Virus record (IMG/VR): IMGVR_UViG_3300029787_000087
Coordinates: 1-47,975 of that record
Length of the DNA stretch: 47,975 nt
Source: a virus
Strand: one strand, 5' to 3'
Below, piece after piece: positions 39,485 to 47,716 of this stretch. Position 1 is the stretch's first letter. Each line of letters opens with the position of its first letter. The notes beneath the pieces were generated by a model. It ran no database searches and was not told the DNA's origin. It saw only the letters and a list, made by a program, of their open reading frames with translations. The position numbers and the translations under genes were made by a program.

Positions 39485-39628
39485 TTATTTTGCTGGTACT
39501 ATTCTTAAACCTTTAACACCATTAGCTGTTTCTCTTCTAACTTTGTCTGTAGCAACCTCTAAAGTTGCGTTAGTCATAATAGGAAATGGGTAATTTGGTC
39601 TGATTACATTGTATTTTTTTTCATTCAT
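39485..39628 (-). CDS. small protein, 47 aa
   Basis: ATG 39626-39628 to TAA 39485-39487. Sequence begins MNEKKYNVIRPNYPFPIMTN and ends RETANGVKGLRIVPAK; short, basic, without a membrane span. It is one of three micro-genes filling the 530 bases between the portal gene and the 70-residue gene. Function unknown. Confidence 0.45.
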   Translation of the reverse strand: MNEKKYNVIRPNYPFPIMTNATLEVATDKVRRETANGVKGLRIVPAK

Positions 39629-39630
39629 AG

Positions 39631-39786
39631 TTAATTACCTGAGTCGTACTCGGTTAGAGCTTTCCAATAATGTTTTATCTTTTTCCATAAATATTTATAA
39701 ATAACTTGAATCCCCTCTGGATTTGAGTTTTCCATAATTAGTATAAATATACACAAAACTATTGTTAAAATTAAAATAGTATTCAT
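39631..39786 (-). CDS. small membrane protein, 51 aa
   Basis: ATG 39784-39786 to TAA 39631-39633. The N-terminus is a membrane span (TILILTIVLCIFILIMEN, residues 3-20), followed by a soluble tail with aromatic residues (VIYKYLWKKIKHYWKALTEY). TTCAAGGAAGAA upstream on the coding strand gives an AGGA ribosome site. A single-span late protein near the portal gene could act in membrane association of assembly or in lysis. Function unknown. Confidence 0.5.
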   Translation of the reverse strand: MNTILILTIVLCIFILIMENSNPEGIQVIYKYLWKKIKHYWKALTEYDSGN

Positions 39787-39816
39787 TTCTTCCTTGAATC
39801 ACTTTGAGAATATCCA

Positions 39817-42294
39817 TTAGTTTTTCTTCATTAAATCTAACATTTTTAATTCTCTTTGTTGTTTTAATCTTTGTTGAGTTGTGTCGTCTTTCATTTCAGC
39901 AATATCTTCTTGAGTGTTAATGCGTTCTTGATCTAATCTATTTTTAGCCATAGAGTCATTTCTTCTACGACTTTGATCAGCAACAAATTGTTGTTGTTCT
40001 TGTGCTAATTCTTGACCTTTTAGAGCCAACTCTTGTTTTCTGATAGTCACTAAAGGATCTTCGTCTGAAGGCGGTCCAATTTTTTCAGTAAACTCAACAA
40101 TCAATTGACTAAGTATAGGTGCAGAAAACTGTGCTAACAAGTCTTTAGCTTGCATATTCAAACCTACGCCTTCTTGACCACCCACTTGTTGTGCCTGTTG
40201 ACTTAATTGTTCAAATTGTGTTCTAACCTCAGGTGGCATTTGTTCTAAAGCTAACATATCTGCTTTCATTTGTAAGTGTTCCATAATATGAGCATGAATA
40301 GTAGCTTGCACCTGCAAATTGCTTTGTACAGGCGGAGTGTTTAATAAGGCCATATGTATAGCTATGTGTGCGTCATGATTTTGTTGAGGAAAAGCTTTAG
40401 CAGCTTGAGCCATAATCAAAGTATTATTTTCTAAACCAGCTTCTATTGGCATAGGTTCTGAAGGTGGTGGTGGATTTAATAAACCGTCTATATTATCAAC
40501 CCCAATTGCTGCGTACATTCTACGGTAAGCTTCATAAACTCCACCTTGTCCATGAACTTCTGGATTAGATTGGACTAATTGCATCATTTCTTGAGCCATA
40601 GCTATTCTTTGTGAAGTGCTAAAAATATCAGGATTTGAAATCGGGATTATATCTACTCGATCATCAAAATCATTTAATTTAATTTGCATATTACCGTTAG
40701 CTGTCATGTATGGATATTCATTTGGTAAATATTCTTTAAATACCGTAGCTAATAATTTAAATTCTTTTTTTTGTGCTGCGTGTAATCTTTTGTGTATAGC
40801 TGATAAAACTTTAGTAGATCTTTCTAACAAAGCTAAAGTGGTGCCTACAGGAGCATTAGGATTGCCTTGACCAGTATTTATCTCAGCAATAGACGCAAAC
40901 TTTTGCCCTGATTCAACTAAGATACCTAATAAATTTAATAACGTACCACTCGGTTCTTTAAATGGTAACGGTTGAATTGATTCTCTTAATGAACCACCAG
41001 GGGCATCCACATCTCTAAATTCTCCAGGCTGAATAGGAGAGTCTTCGTCTCGTATTCTAATCCCTCTTGTCTTGAATCCAGCAGGTAGATTAGCAAGAGT
41101 TCCTGCGTCAATTAATTGCCTTAGTATTGATGTAGATGCCTTGGAAAGACCTCCGATCATATGTGTTAAACCAAACCCATAAAAACCTAATCCTGGTAAA
41201 AATTTAAAATGTACAAAATAATCTATTTTATTTCTTAACGGATCATTCTCTAAAAAATTTCTTCTTATTGATAAAACATTTTGACTATTAACATCAATAG
41301 TAACTATGTAAGGTAATTTAACACCAGAAGGCATACCGTCTGCTGACATATCCTCAAAGCCTGGTATGTTTAAATTACAATGTACTTCGTAAAGTAAATT
41401 AACTTCACTAGAATCATACTCTGGTTCTAGACCAGATAACTTTTCTATTTCTTCTTTGACACCTGAATAATCAGTAGCTTCTTCACCACCGTATAAATCT
41501 ATTTTTTTGTAAAATCCTTGTTGTTGTAATTTACGGACTTCATTCTCAGGCATTTTTATTATGTTAGTAATTCTAGGGCAGTTCTCTAAATCGGTTGTGT
41601 AGTACGGCACAATTAAATCTTCTGGTGCAACAAATTTAGAAACGGCTCTACCTAAAACTTCGTCATAATATATTTTTTTAAAAGCAGAACCAGCTAACGG
41701 CAAATAAAATAATAACTGATCTAACTCTTCGTCATACTCTTCCATAACATGAACTATTTGATAGTTCATAAATTCTTTAACTCGTTGTGCTTGTTCTTCT
41801 ACGGTTGAATCATATTGACCAACTACTTGAGTTTTTATAGGACCGCCTGCTGGTAACAATTCTTTGTAAGCTTGTGCTTGGAAAGTGGTTACGGCTTCGC
41901 CTAATAAAGGATGAATAACTCCTGAAGCACCAGCAAAAGGTTCGGATCTTTCGCTATCAAACTTCATACCTAAATATTTAAGTCCGTCTATATAAGTTCT
42001 TTCCCAATCTTCTCTAGAAGCTTTATCTTTTTCAATACCATCAATAAGCTGGTTGCTTATATTCATAAGGTCTGATTCTTCTATAAGTTCTGCTAAGTTT
42101 TGATTAAAATCAGACTCAACCATATCAGGCTGACCTGTATCTAAAACAGCACTACCATCATCTTGTATGATAAAACCACCTTCGCCAGATTGCTGTACGC
42201 CTTCTATAACTTGCAGTAGTTCGTCTTCTTCAACTGACTTTGGTTTATCAGCGTTTAAAGTATTTGGTGCAATTGGTTGGTTTTCTATAGCCAT
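39817..42294 (-). CDS. portal protein
   Basis: 825 residues, the size of P22-like portals. Evidence is the position directly after TerL with a small gene between, length, and the expected order of regions. An N-terminal helical domain contains SREDWERTYIDGLKYLGMKF and SGVIHPLLGEAVTTFQAQAY. The stem region LIDAGTLANLPAGFKTRGIR and RDVDAPGGSLRESIQPLPFK is followed by AEINTGQGNPNAPVGTTLAL and STKVLSAIHKRLHAAQKKEF. The C-terminus is a Gln/Met-rich helical barrel (LKQQRELKMLDLMKKN). It forms the dodecameric ring through which DNA enters and leaves the head. The N-terminal 40 residues are disordered. Confidence 0.88.
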   Translation of the reverse strand: MAIENQPIAPNTLNADKPKSVEEDELLQVIEGVQQSGEGGFIIQDDGSAVLDTGQPDMVESDFNQNLAELIEESDLMNISNQLIDGIEKDKASREDWERTYIDGLKYLGMKFDSERSEPFAGASGVIHPLLGEAVTTFQAQAYKELLPAGGPIKTQVVGQYDSTVEEQAQRVKEFMNYQIVHVMEEYDEELDQLLFYLPLAGSAFKKIYYDEVLGRAVSKFVAPEDLIVPYYTTDLENCPRITNIIKMPENEVRKLQQQGFYKKIDLYGGEEATDYSGVKEEIEKLSGLEPEYDSSEVNLLYEVHCNLNIPGFEDMSADGMPSGVKLPYIVTIDVNSQNVLSIRRNFLENDPLRNKIDYFVHFKFLPGLGFYGFGLTHMIGGLSKASTSILRQLIDAGTLANLPAGFKTRGIRIRDEDSPIQPGEFRDVDAPGGSLRESIQPLPFKEPSGTLLNLLGILVESGQKFASIAEINTGQGNPNAPVGTTLALLERSTKVLSAIHKRLHAAQKKEFKLLATVFKEYLPNEYPYMTANGNMQIKLNDFDDRVDIIPISNPDIFSTSQRIAMAQEMMQLVQSNPEVHGQGGVYEAYRRMYAAIGVDNIDGLLNPPPPSEPMPIEAGLENNTLIMAQAAKAFPQQNHDAHIAIHMALLNTPPVQSNLQVQATIHAHIMEHLQMKADMLALEQMPPEVRTQFEQLSQQAQQVGGQEGVGLNMQAKDLLAQFSAPILSQLIVEFTEKIGPPSDEDPLVTIRKQELALKGQELAQEQQQFVADQSRRRNDSMAKNRLDQERINTQEDIAEMKDDTTQQRLKQQRELKMLDLMKKN

Positions 42295-42296
42295 TT

Positions 42297-42467
42297 TTAG
42301 TGCAAGATTCTATCTTCTGCTAACATACCGTTTGAACTTAGTTCGCCAACTATTTCTAAATTAAAATAATCTGCTTGCTCCAAAGCGTTTTCCCAAGAGT
42401 GTGCCAAAATACAAGGACCCTCTTTAACGATACCGTCTTCTTCATATTGTGTTATGTAAATACCCAT
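42297..42467 (-). CDS. small protein between terminase and portal, 56 aa
   Basis: ATG 42465-42467 overlaps the terminase stop (TAATG); TAA at 42297-42299 is three bases before the portal gene. Sequence MGIYITQYEEDGIVKEGPCI then LAHSWENALEQADYFNLEIV and ending LSSNGMLAEDRILH. Acidic, soluble. No family recognised. It might assist terminase-portal coupling, purely by position. Confidence 0.55.
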   Translation of the reverse strand: MGIYITQYEEDGIVKEGPCILAHSWENALEQADYFNLEIVGELSSNGMLAEDRILH

Positions 42468-43927
42468 TAGTAATAAACTCTATTTATAATTGGTTTTTCA
42501 TCATCTTCATAATCGTCATTTAAAGAAAGTAATCCACCTTCTCTAAATCTCATTAAAGCTTGAGTCATAGTATCACATAAATCATCATTTGCACCAAAGG
42601 GAAAAGACGCACATTCTTCTATCATTTCTTCAGAAAAAGCTCTGATAGGTGCATAAACTAAACCACTCTCGAATATAGGTGCGACTGAATGCATACGAGT
42701 TGTTTTATCGTGACCTCTAGTTGGCGAGTAATTAACTACAGGTATGCCAAGTCTTCTGAGTTCATGAGTCAAAGGTGTACCCGAAGCTTTTGCTTCTATT
42801 AAGACCATATCTGGTTCCCAATATTTATATTCTTCCATAGCCACTCTTTTAAGTTCTGGAAAATCATAACGACCTTTTTGACAATCTAATAATATTATTG
42901 AATCAGGTGCATCTTCATTTGGGCGAAAAACACCCCAAGTTGAGATAGCAGAATAGTCGGCATTTTCTTTCTTAGAAAAAGCCGTATCATAACTTTGAAT
43001 TATATAGTTTACTGCTGGCAAAGAATCATGCTCCCACTTTTGCCACCACTCTCGTTTGATTATTGAACCTTCTTCAGCAGTAGGAGTTTGCATCCATTGG
43101 GCATTCCATTTCATAGCGGGTAGGGATGCTTTTACTTTTAACAATTCTTCTTTACCCCAAAATTCTTCCCACAAAGGTTTTTCTGTTTCGGGAAAAATAG
43201 CTGGAAACTCGACTATATCCCATTGATCAGCCAGCGGTTCTTTTTGAGCATTTAGTAATTTAGCGGTCAAATCTAAATTACTCCATCTGGTCATGACTAA
43301 AACTATAGCTCCACCTGGTTGTAAACGCTGTCTTGGTCCAGAGGTGTACCATTCCCAACAAGACTCCATAGCAGTCGGACTTAAAGCATCTTGTTCTGAA
43401 TGCGGATCATCAATAATCATGAGATCTGCACCACGACCAGTAATCGCACCCCCAACACCAGCAGCAAAATATTCGCCATTTTTATTGGTTTCCCAACGAC
43501 CAGCAGATTTACTATCAGACGATAAGGTTACTTCAGGAAATATTCTTTGATATTCTTGAGTGTCCATCATGTTTCTGACTTTACGACCAAAACGTACTGC
43601 TAGTTCACCAGTATGCGTGGCTTGCATAATTTTACGATTGGGTGTCTTGCCCATAATCCAAGCTGGAAAATAAGTAGAGGCAAATTCAGATTTAGTGTGT
43701 CTAGGTGGCATATTAACAATCAAACGATTGATAGTGCCATTTGCAATACCTTCTAATTTTTCAGCAAAAATTTTATGGTGACGGCCACAAATAAAACCAT
43801 CCCACATATGTTCAACAAAATTAAGAAAATTATCCTGACAACCTTTTTGTTTTTTAATTAAATCTAAGCGTTCTTTTAAAGCCAACGCTTCTTTTATTTC
43901 TGAATCAGATAAATGACCAAGACTCAT
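42467..43927 (-). CDS. terL: terminase large subunit
   Basis: Packaging motor: an ATPase and nuclease that cuts and pumps DNA into the head. Walker A-like MPPRHTKS (residues 73-80), Walker B LMIIDDP (169-175), coupling motif VMTRW (211-215). C-terminal RNase H-fold nuclease: YIIQSYDTAFS with Asp314, DMVLIEAKASG with Glu378 and GANDDLCDT with Asp449/Asp452. Length 486 aa is normal. No terminase small subunit is recognisable nearby; one of the small genes upstream (for example 46736-47062) might serve, unproven. It begins in overlap with the upstream large gene. Confidence 0.93.
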   Translation of the reverse strand: MSLGHLSDSEIKEALALKERLDLIKKQKGCQDNFLNFVEHMWDGFICGRHHKIFAEKLEGIANGTINRLIVNMPPRHTKSEFASTYFPAWIMGKTPNRKIMQATHTGELAVRFGRKVRNMMDTQEYQRIFPEVTLSSDSKSAGRWETNKNGEYFAAGVGGAITGRGADLMIIDDPHSEQDALSPTAMESCWEWYTSGPRQRLQPGGAIVLVMTRWSNLDLTAKLLNAQKEPLADQWDIVEFPAIFPETEKPLWEEFWGKEELLKVKASLPAMKWNAQWMQTPTAEEGSIIKREWWQKWEHDSLPAVNYIIQSYDTAFSKKENADYSAISTWGVFRPNEDAPDSIILLDCQKGRYDFPELKRVAMEEYKYWEPDMVLIEAKASGTPLTHELRRLGIPVVNYSPTRGHDKTTRMHSVAPIFESGLVYAPIRAFSEEMIEECASFPFGANDDLCDTMTQALMRFREGGLLSLNDDYEDDEKPIINRVYY

Positions 43928-45876
43928 ACAATTTTTAATTTACCAGCTTTGGTGTAATCATAAGGTATTTGTAAAGCGGAAAGTTTTCTTTCTATTTCAT
44001 CAAGACCATCAAAGCCCATACCTTTGCTAATTCTTGGATCAACAGCACCACCAGATCTAAAGGCACTTATACCTTTCTCTGCTATAGCTTTTCGCAATTC
44101 ATCATCTATTTTTATAGTAAAACCAACATCTAACTTTTTTTTGATTAAATCAACCTCATTTCTTGAAAAATTATCAAAAAAACGAGGATCAACTATAATC
44201 TTTTTTTCCATACCAAGTTCTTTTAAAACTTTTGTCACTTGTGCTGGAATTTTTTTATCATAAAGGTCTTTTATGTATTCAAGTCCTTCTGAAGAATCTC
44301 TTTTCATAACGCCAGGAGAAAAACTAAAAACTAATTCAGACACATTAGGATCAGCAGCTGCAGCAGCAATATTCTCTCTGACGGTTGGCACTTCTACCCG
44401 AGCAATATCTTTATCGTCAAATGGACCTCTGCGTAATTTATCACTACCTCTAAAAGATACTGGTGCTTTTAAAATTTCTTTACCATCTTTACCTTTAAAG
44501 ACTGGATTATTAATATCAGCGTTATCTTTTAAAAATTTACTAAATGATTGTTCGCCAGGTACGGTACTCAAAGGTCTAGTCGGATCATAAAATAATTTTT
44601 TATAGTAAGCATCTATATCATCTGCTAATTCTGGAAAATTACGTTTACTTGGCATTTTGTATTCAGAAACAAATTTTGCGTTGTCTTTATAGGACTTAAC
44701 AATTTTTGCTATATCTTTGTCTAGGTCTTTTATCTCGCCTAATAATTTTTTTGCTTCAGGTGTGTTTTTACTAAGTTTTTCATATGCAGCTTTTTTTACG
44801 GCTTGTTGTGATTTTAAATAGGCAGCTTGAACAGATTCTTGTTTTATGTTTTTTGAAATTTTTTGGAGGGCTTTTAGTTCCTCAAGTGTAGAAAAAGGTT
44901 TTTTTGTTGATTTAACATAATTACTTAACATTTTAGAATACTCAGATTGTACTCTAGCAACAACTCTTGTTTTGCCAGTAGTACCTAACAAATCAATGAC
45001 TCCATCAAAAACCAAAGCATTATCGTAGTTAGGATAGTGGTTAGTTGCACTAGCTCCTTTTTTTCTTAAATTTTCTAAATTTCTAACCTGATAAACTTTT
45101 TGAGTTTCAAAACTAAAGTCACCTCTTCTATTTAATTCATCAGCAGCTTCTTCAGTAAGTTCAGGCATATATCTATCTGACTTTTTAACATTTTTGAAAT
45201 TAAACAAACCTTTTTGATTTTTTTTAACATATTGATCAAACACCTCTAAAGATATTTCTCTATCACCAAATTGTTTTTTTAGTTGTGGATGTAATCGACC
45301 AAATTCATCTGTAATTCTTAAAGCTCGTAATTCGCCTTCGGTCACTTTGCTACCTTTACCAACTTTTTTTAACAAAGCCACATACTTTCCAGCAGTAGCT
45401 CGTTCTGGTAGTTTGTTGCCAGCTTGATCAGTTATAAATTTTCTAGTGGGCGATATTAAATTTGATGTGTTTGGATAAGCTAAATCATCTAAATCTTTTT
45501 TAATAAAATCTGCGAATTTAGCTGGAATAGCTTCTTCAGTTGCTTCTATTAATTTAGGTTCAATTTTTGCTAAAGGTTGAACAGCTTTACGAGCTCGTAT
45601 GAATCTTAAAATTGGCACAAAACTAGCAATACCAAGAGCAGTCAAAGCACCATAACCTAATCCACCTAAGAGATCTCCTTCTTGAACTTTTTCGCTGGCT
45701 CTCGTACCGAACTCGCCAACTTCGTAAGCGGTAAGTGCGTCTCCAATACCAGGGGTAAGACTAATTGCTATTTGATCGACAATAGGCAGTTCTTCAAACT
45801 TACGATAAGCATCACGCACATTACCTTTGCCTATTAAATCTTGTATATCTGCGGTTAGTTCAGCTCTACTAGCCAT
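43924..45876 (-). CDS. large polyvalent-type phage protein, 650 aa
   Basis: A multi-part protein. Residues 30-95 contain hydrophobic Gly-rich segments (AISLTPGIGDALTAYEVGEF; GGLGYGALTALGIASFVPIL). Residues 160-225 resemble a domain found in large phage polyproteins: AGKYVALLKKVGKGSKVTEG with ELRALRITDEFG and SLEVFDQYVKKN. Then a second recurring pattern: VVARVQSEYSK (305-315), RENIAAAAADPNVSELVFSF and YDKKIPAQVTKVLKELG, which recalls the EIQSD-containing domain of such proteins. The C-terminus has FRSGGAVDPR. Likely a virion protein delivered to the host or an internal head protein; the activity is unknown. Confidence 0.55.
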   Translation of the reverse strand: MASRAELTADIQDLIGKGNVRDAYRKFEELPIVDQIAISLTPGIGDALTAYEVGEFGTRASEKVQEGDLLGGLGYGALTALGIASFVPILRFIRARKAVQPLAKIEPKLIEATEEAIPAKFADFIKKDLDDLAYPNTSNLISPTRKFITDQAGNKLPERATAGKYVALLKKVGKGSKVTEGELRALRITDEFGRLHPQLKKQFGDREISLEVFDQYVKKNQKGLFNFKNVKKSDRYMPELTEEAADELNRRGDFSFETQKVYQVRNLENLRKKGASATNHYPNYDNALVFDGVIDLLGTTGKTRVVARVQSEYSKMLSNYVKSTKKPFSTLEELKALQKISKNIKQESVQAAYLKSQQAVKKAAYEKLSKNTPEAKKLLGEIKDLDKDIAKIVKSYKDNAKFVSEYKMPSKRNFPELADDIDAYYKKLFYDPTRPLSTVPGEQSFSKFLKDNADINNPVFKGKDGKEILKAPVSFRGSDKLRRGPFDDKDIARVEVPTVRENIAAAAADPNVSELVFSFSPGVMKRDSSEGLEYIKDLYDKKIPAQVTKVLKELGMEKKIIVDPRFFDNFSRNEVDLIKKKLDVGFTIKIDDELRKAIAEKGISAFRSGGAVDPRISKGMGFDGLDEIERKLSALQIPYDYTKAGKLKIV

Positions 45877-45879
45877 TTC

Positions 45880-46734
45880 TTACCCCAAAAGTTCGGCTAA
45901 CATTTGTTGGCGTAAAGCTCGTCTTTCTAATTCGGTTAGGTAGTCGGCTAATCTGATATCGCTACCACCACTATAATTTATAGTTGGTGACGGCATCATA
46001 CTAGCAATACCCATATTTTGTTGACCAGCTGTTTGTTGTGGTTGAGGTGGTTGCGGATAAACTATTTCAGGTCTAGGGTTGAGTATGTCGTAAATATCTA
46101 AACCAGTATTAATAACATCTACGATTTTACCGTAATCTATATTTATGGGTTCAGGTCTTCTTGCGACAACAATCATATCTTCGTCAGCATTATCTGGATC
46201 ATACCCACCTGTATTAGCTGCTAAACTGGTAAAGAAGCCACCTACGCCACCACCAAAAGAAAATCTTGGAATAATTTTACTGCCGTCTCCAGCGGTACCC
46301 ATAAGTTTTTCAGCCGTATCTAAGCTAGTTAGTTGTTCTCTACGATCTCCTAACTTTTTAACTATAGCGTTACTTAACTCTAATTCATCTGCTTCTAATT
46401 TTTTTATTTGATCAGCAGAATTATTTTTTGCAAAAATATTTTTTCTATTAACAGCTCGAGCTTTATTTAATCTAGTTAGTTCTTGGCTTATATCATCAAT
46501 ACCCATACGGTCTATAGTACGCAAATAATCAATTGCAGTTTTACCACCTTTAAAGACTCTAGCCATAGGGAACATACTAACTAAATCCAAGCCGATACTG
46601 GCATAAGTAGCTTCAGCTGGATTAGTTACAAACTCTGGCAAAATAAAATCTCTAGCCACGCCCAAAGCCGTTATGCCCTGGTCATAAATATTTTTTAAAT
46701 TTGAATTTGAAGCTGTAGGATCCGCTACTCGCAT
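45880..46734 (-). CDS. hypothetical virion-region protein, 284 aa
   Basis: No family recognised. An N-terminal helical and hydrophobic part (TYASIGLDLVSMFPMARVFK, residues 43-62) is followed by a charged coiled-coil-like stretch (NNSADQIKKLEADELELSNA), FSFGGGVGGFFTSL at 158-171, a Tyr/Asp-rich segment and a Pro/Gln-rich part (RPEIVYPQPPQPQQTAGQQN) before a helical end. It sits next to the polyvalent-type gene and shares a hydrophobic segment in the same relative place as that protein's N-terminus, so both may be delivered into the host. Function unknown. Confidence 0.5.
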   Translation of the reverse strand: MRVADPTASNSNLKNIYDQGITALGVARDFILPEFVTNPAEATYASIGLDLVSMFPMARVFKGGKTAIDYLRTIDRMGIDDISQELTRLNKARAVNRKNIFAKNNSADQIKKLEADELELSNAIVKKLGDRREQLTSLDTAEKLMGTAGDGSKIIPRFSFGGGVGGFFTSLAANTGGYDPDNADEDMIVVARRPEPINIDYGKIVDVINTGLDIYDILNPRPEIVYPQPPQPQQTAGQQNMGIASMMPSPTINYSGGSDIRLADYLTELERRALRQQMLAELLG

Positions 46735-46735
46735 T

Positions 46736-47062
46736 TTACTCTATATCAGCTAATAATTTATCTATTGTACCGCCTTCTTTCATGCCCATAGAGTCCCCCA
46801 TAACTTTACCCATAATCTCAGGATTACCAAAACTTTGTTCAGCTAAAGCAAGATCTTGTAAAGAAATACCAAATTGTTTTAAAAAAGCATCTATTTCAGC
46901 TTCAGACATACCAGAAGCCATCATTTCTTGCACTAAAGCACGAATTTCAGCCAACGCAGCTTGCGCTTCAGATACGTCTGCTTGAGAAACCGTTTCAGTA
47001 TCAGTAGCAATCATGTTGGAGCCTCCGCCCATCATGTTTTCTAACTCATTCATTTCTTCCAT
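46736..47062 (-). CDS. first late-operon gene, 108 aa, with EGG motif
   Basis: Acidic helical protein: Met/Glu/Gly-rich start MEEMNELENMMGGGSNMIAT, then an Ala/Glu helix (VSEAQAALAEIRALVQEMMA) and MSEAEIDAFLKQFGISLQDL, ending MKEGGTIDKLLADIE. TAGGAG lies seven bases before the ATG. It is the first gene behind the putative late promoter at 47176-47205. Possibilities include a terminase small subunit substitute or a late regulator; nothing in the sequence decides. Confidence 0.55.
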   Translation of the reverse strand: MEEMNELENMMGGGSNMIATDTETVSQADVSEAQAALAEIRALVQEMMASGMSEAEIDAFLKQFGISLQDLALAEQSFGNPEIMGKVMGDSMGMKEGGTIDKLLADIE

Positions 47063-47175
47063 TTTAACTCCTATAGCTAGAGCAGACCCAAACTTTAGAG
47101 GAGAAGAGATGAGTCGTGAGACTTTTCGTCTGAGTCTGCAATATTCTATTCATAATATATATTATTTAAAAAATA

Positions 47176-47205
47176 ATGATATACCAGTATGGGTACCCTT
47201 TGCAA
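47176..47205 (-). promoter_or_regulatory. putative late promoter
   Basis: On the minus strand TTGCAA (47200-47205) and TATCAT (47176-47181) are 18 bases apart, 114 bases upstream of the first late gene (47062). The spacer contains the perfect 8-bp palindrome GGGTACCC, a possible operator. It is the only promoter-like sequence in front of the long late operon, but both hexamers deviate from consensus, as expected if an activator is needed. Confidence 0.45.
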
Positions 47206-47340
47206 AAAAAGTGGAATTTGTTTGAGAGAGTTATTGTGCTTGATTGTGTTATATACTGCCTTGCTCCAAATGGGTCCCCGCCTGTTTTTTAAGTCCCATC
47301 TCCGACCCGATTGCGTCAGCATTAGAGTCCCAGATAGCAC

Positions 47341-47364
47341 AAAACCCACAGTTAAGTGGGTTTT
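47341..47364 (-). terminator. terminator downstream of 47383-47586
   Basis: AAAACCCAC (47341-47349) and GTGGGTTTT (47356-47364) form a perfect 9-bp stem with a 6-base loop, extendable by AGC/GCT around it. It lies 18 bases past the stop of the leftward gene at 47383. It is nearly symmetric and would also limit transcription from the other direction. It insulates the early leftward cluster from the late promoter. Confidence 0.75.
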
Positions 47365-47382
47365 GGCTAACAAAGAAAGAGA

Positions 47383-47586
47383 TTAGTTAGTGTTTGTGGG
47401 ACTGTTTAATCTTCTAATTTCTTCTTCGTTAAGTGACATGACTTCTTCCATATCAATTGTTTTCCATTCGCCATTCACAACATAACTGACATTATTTATT
47501 TTAAGATCAGTTGGGTCATATTCAACGTGGTAACATTCTGTTCCATCTTGTAGAACAACCTTCATTAATATCTTTCTTATTTGCAT
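47383..47586 (-). CDS. hypothetical protein, 67 aa
   Basis: Family not recognised. MQIRKILMKVVLQDGTECYH leads a beta-like core (EYDPTDLKINNVSYVVNGEW) and an acidic helix (MEEVMSLNEEEIRRLN). Soluble. AAAGGAGAAAA lies before the ATG (47584-47586). Its promoter is probably TAGACA-N17-TATCCT at 47619-47647, and it ends at the hairpin 47341-47364, making a one-gene unit. Probably an early, host-interaction protein; unproven. Confidence 0.6.
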   Translation of the reverse strand: MQIRKILMKVVLQDGTECYHVEYDPTDLKINNVSYVVNGEWKTIDMEEVMSLNEEEIRRLNSPTNTN

Positions 47587-47618
47587 AACTTTTCTCCTTT
47601 GTTAATTGTTATGATCTA

Positions 47619-47647
47619 AGGATAGCAAATTGTTTACATTTTGTCTA
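47619..47647 (-). promoter_or_regulatory. putative promoter of the 67-aa gene
   Basis: On the minus strand TAGACA (47642-47647) and TATCCT (47619-47624) are 17 bases apart, 33 bases upstream of the ATG at 47586. Each hexamer has one or two mismatches to the sigma70 consensus. It lies in a gene-free AT-rich gap. Confidence 0.4.
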
Positions 47648-47650
47648 TTC

Positions 47651-47716
47651 TTATCTTGTAAAGTAATTAATTAAAAGTAAAAGTCCTAAACAAACTAACA
47701 CAAATTCAAAGATCAT
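47651..47716 (-). CDS. possible 21-aa membrane peptide
   Basis: ATG 47714-47716 overlaps the end of the upstream gene (47706-47960). The peptide is a single membrane span followed by a short tail, MIFEFVLVCLGLLLLINYFT plus Arg. Tiny single-span peptides are common among phage host-takeover genes, but at this size an accidental hydrophobic frame cannot be excluded and no strong ribosome site is seen. Confidence 0.25.
   Translation of the reverse strand: MIFEFVLVCLGLLLLINYFTR

Larger units (their letters stand above)
47063..47382. other. 320-base gene-free late-control region
   Basis: No convincing ORF on either strand. It contains a long leader for the late operon (47063-47170), a leftward promoter candidate (47176-47205) with the palindrome GGGTACCC (47191-47198) in its spacer, and a terminator hairpin at 47341-47364. 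The stretch 47225-47340 is unexplained; I see no tRNA cloverleaf in it. It would be the natural place for late-promoter control or for packaging-start signals. Confidence 0.6.

Noticed and set aside
42167-42364. Rightward 65-codon ORF over the portal gene start.
   Set aside because: Ser-rich shadow frame opposite the portal and 56-residue genes, with no ribosome site.
47013-47225. Rightward 70-codon ORF over the late leader.
   Set aside because: It overlaps the start of the first late gene antisense and reads through the promoter region; composition is not protein-like and there is no ribosome site.
47225-47340. A GC-richer patch with GGGTCC and GGGACT segments that suggested a tRNA or attachment site.
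   Set aside because: No cloverleaf with an acceptor stem and T-arm consensus could be drawn on either strand.
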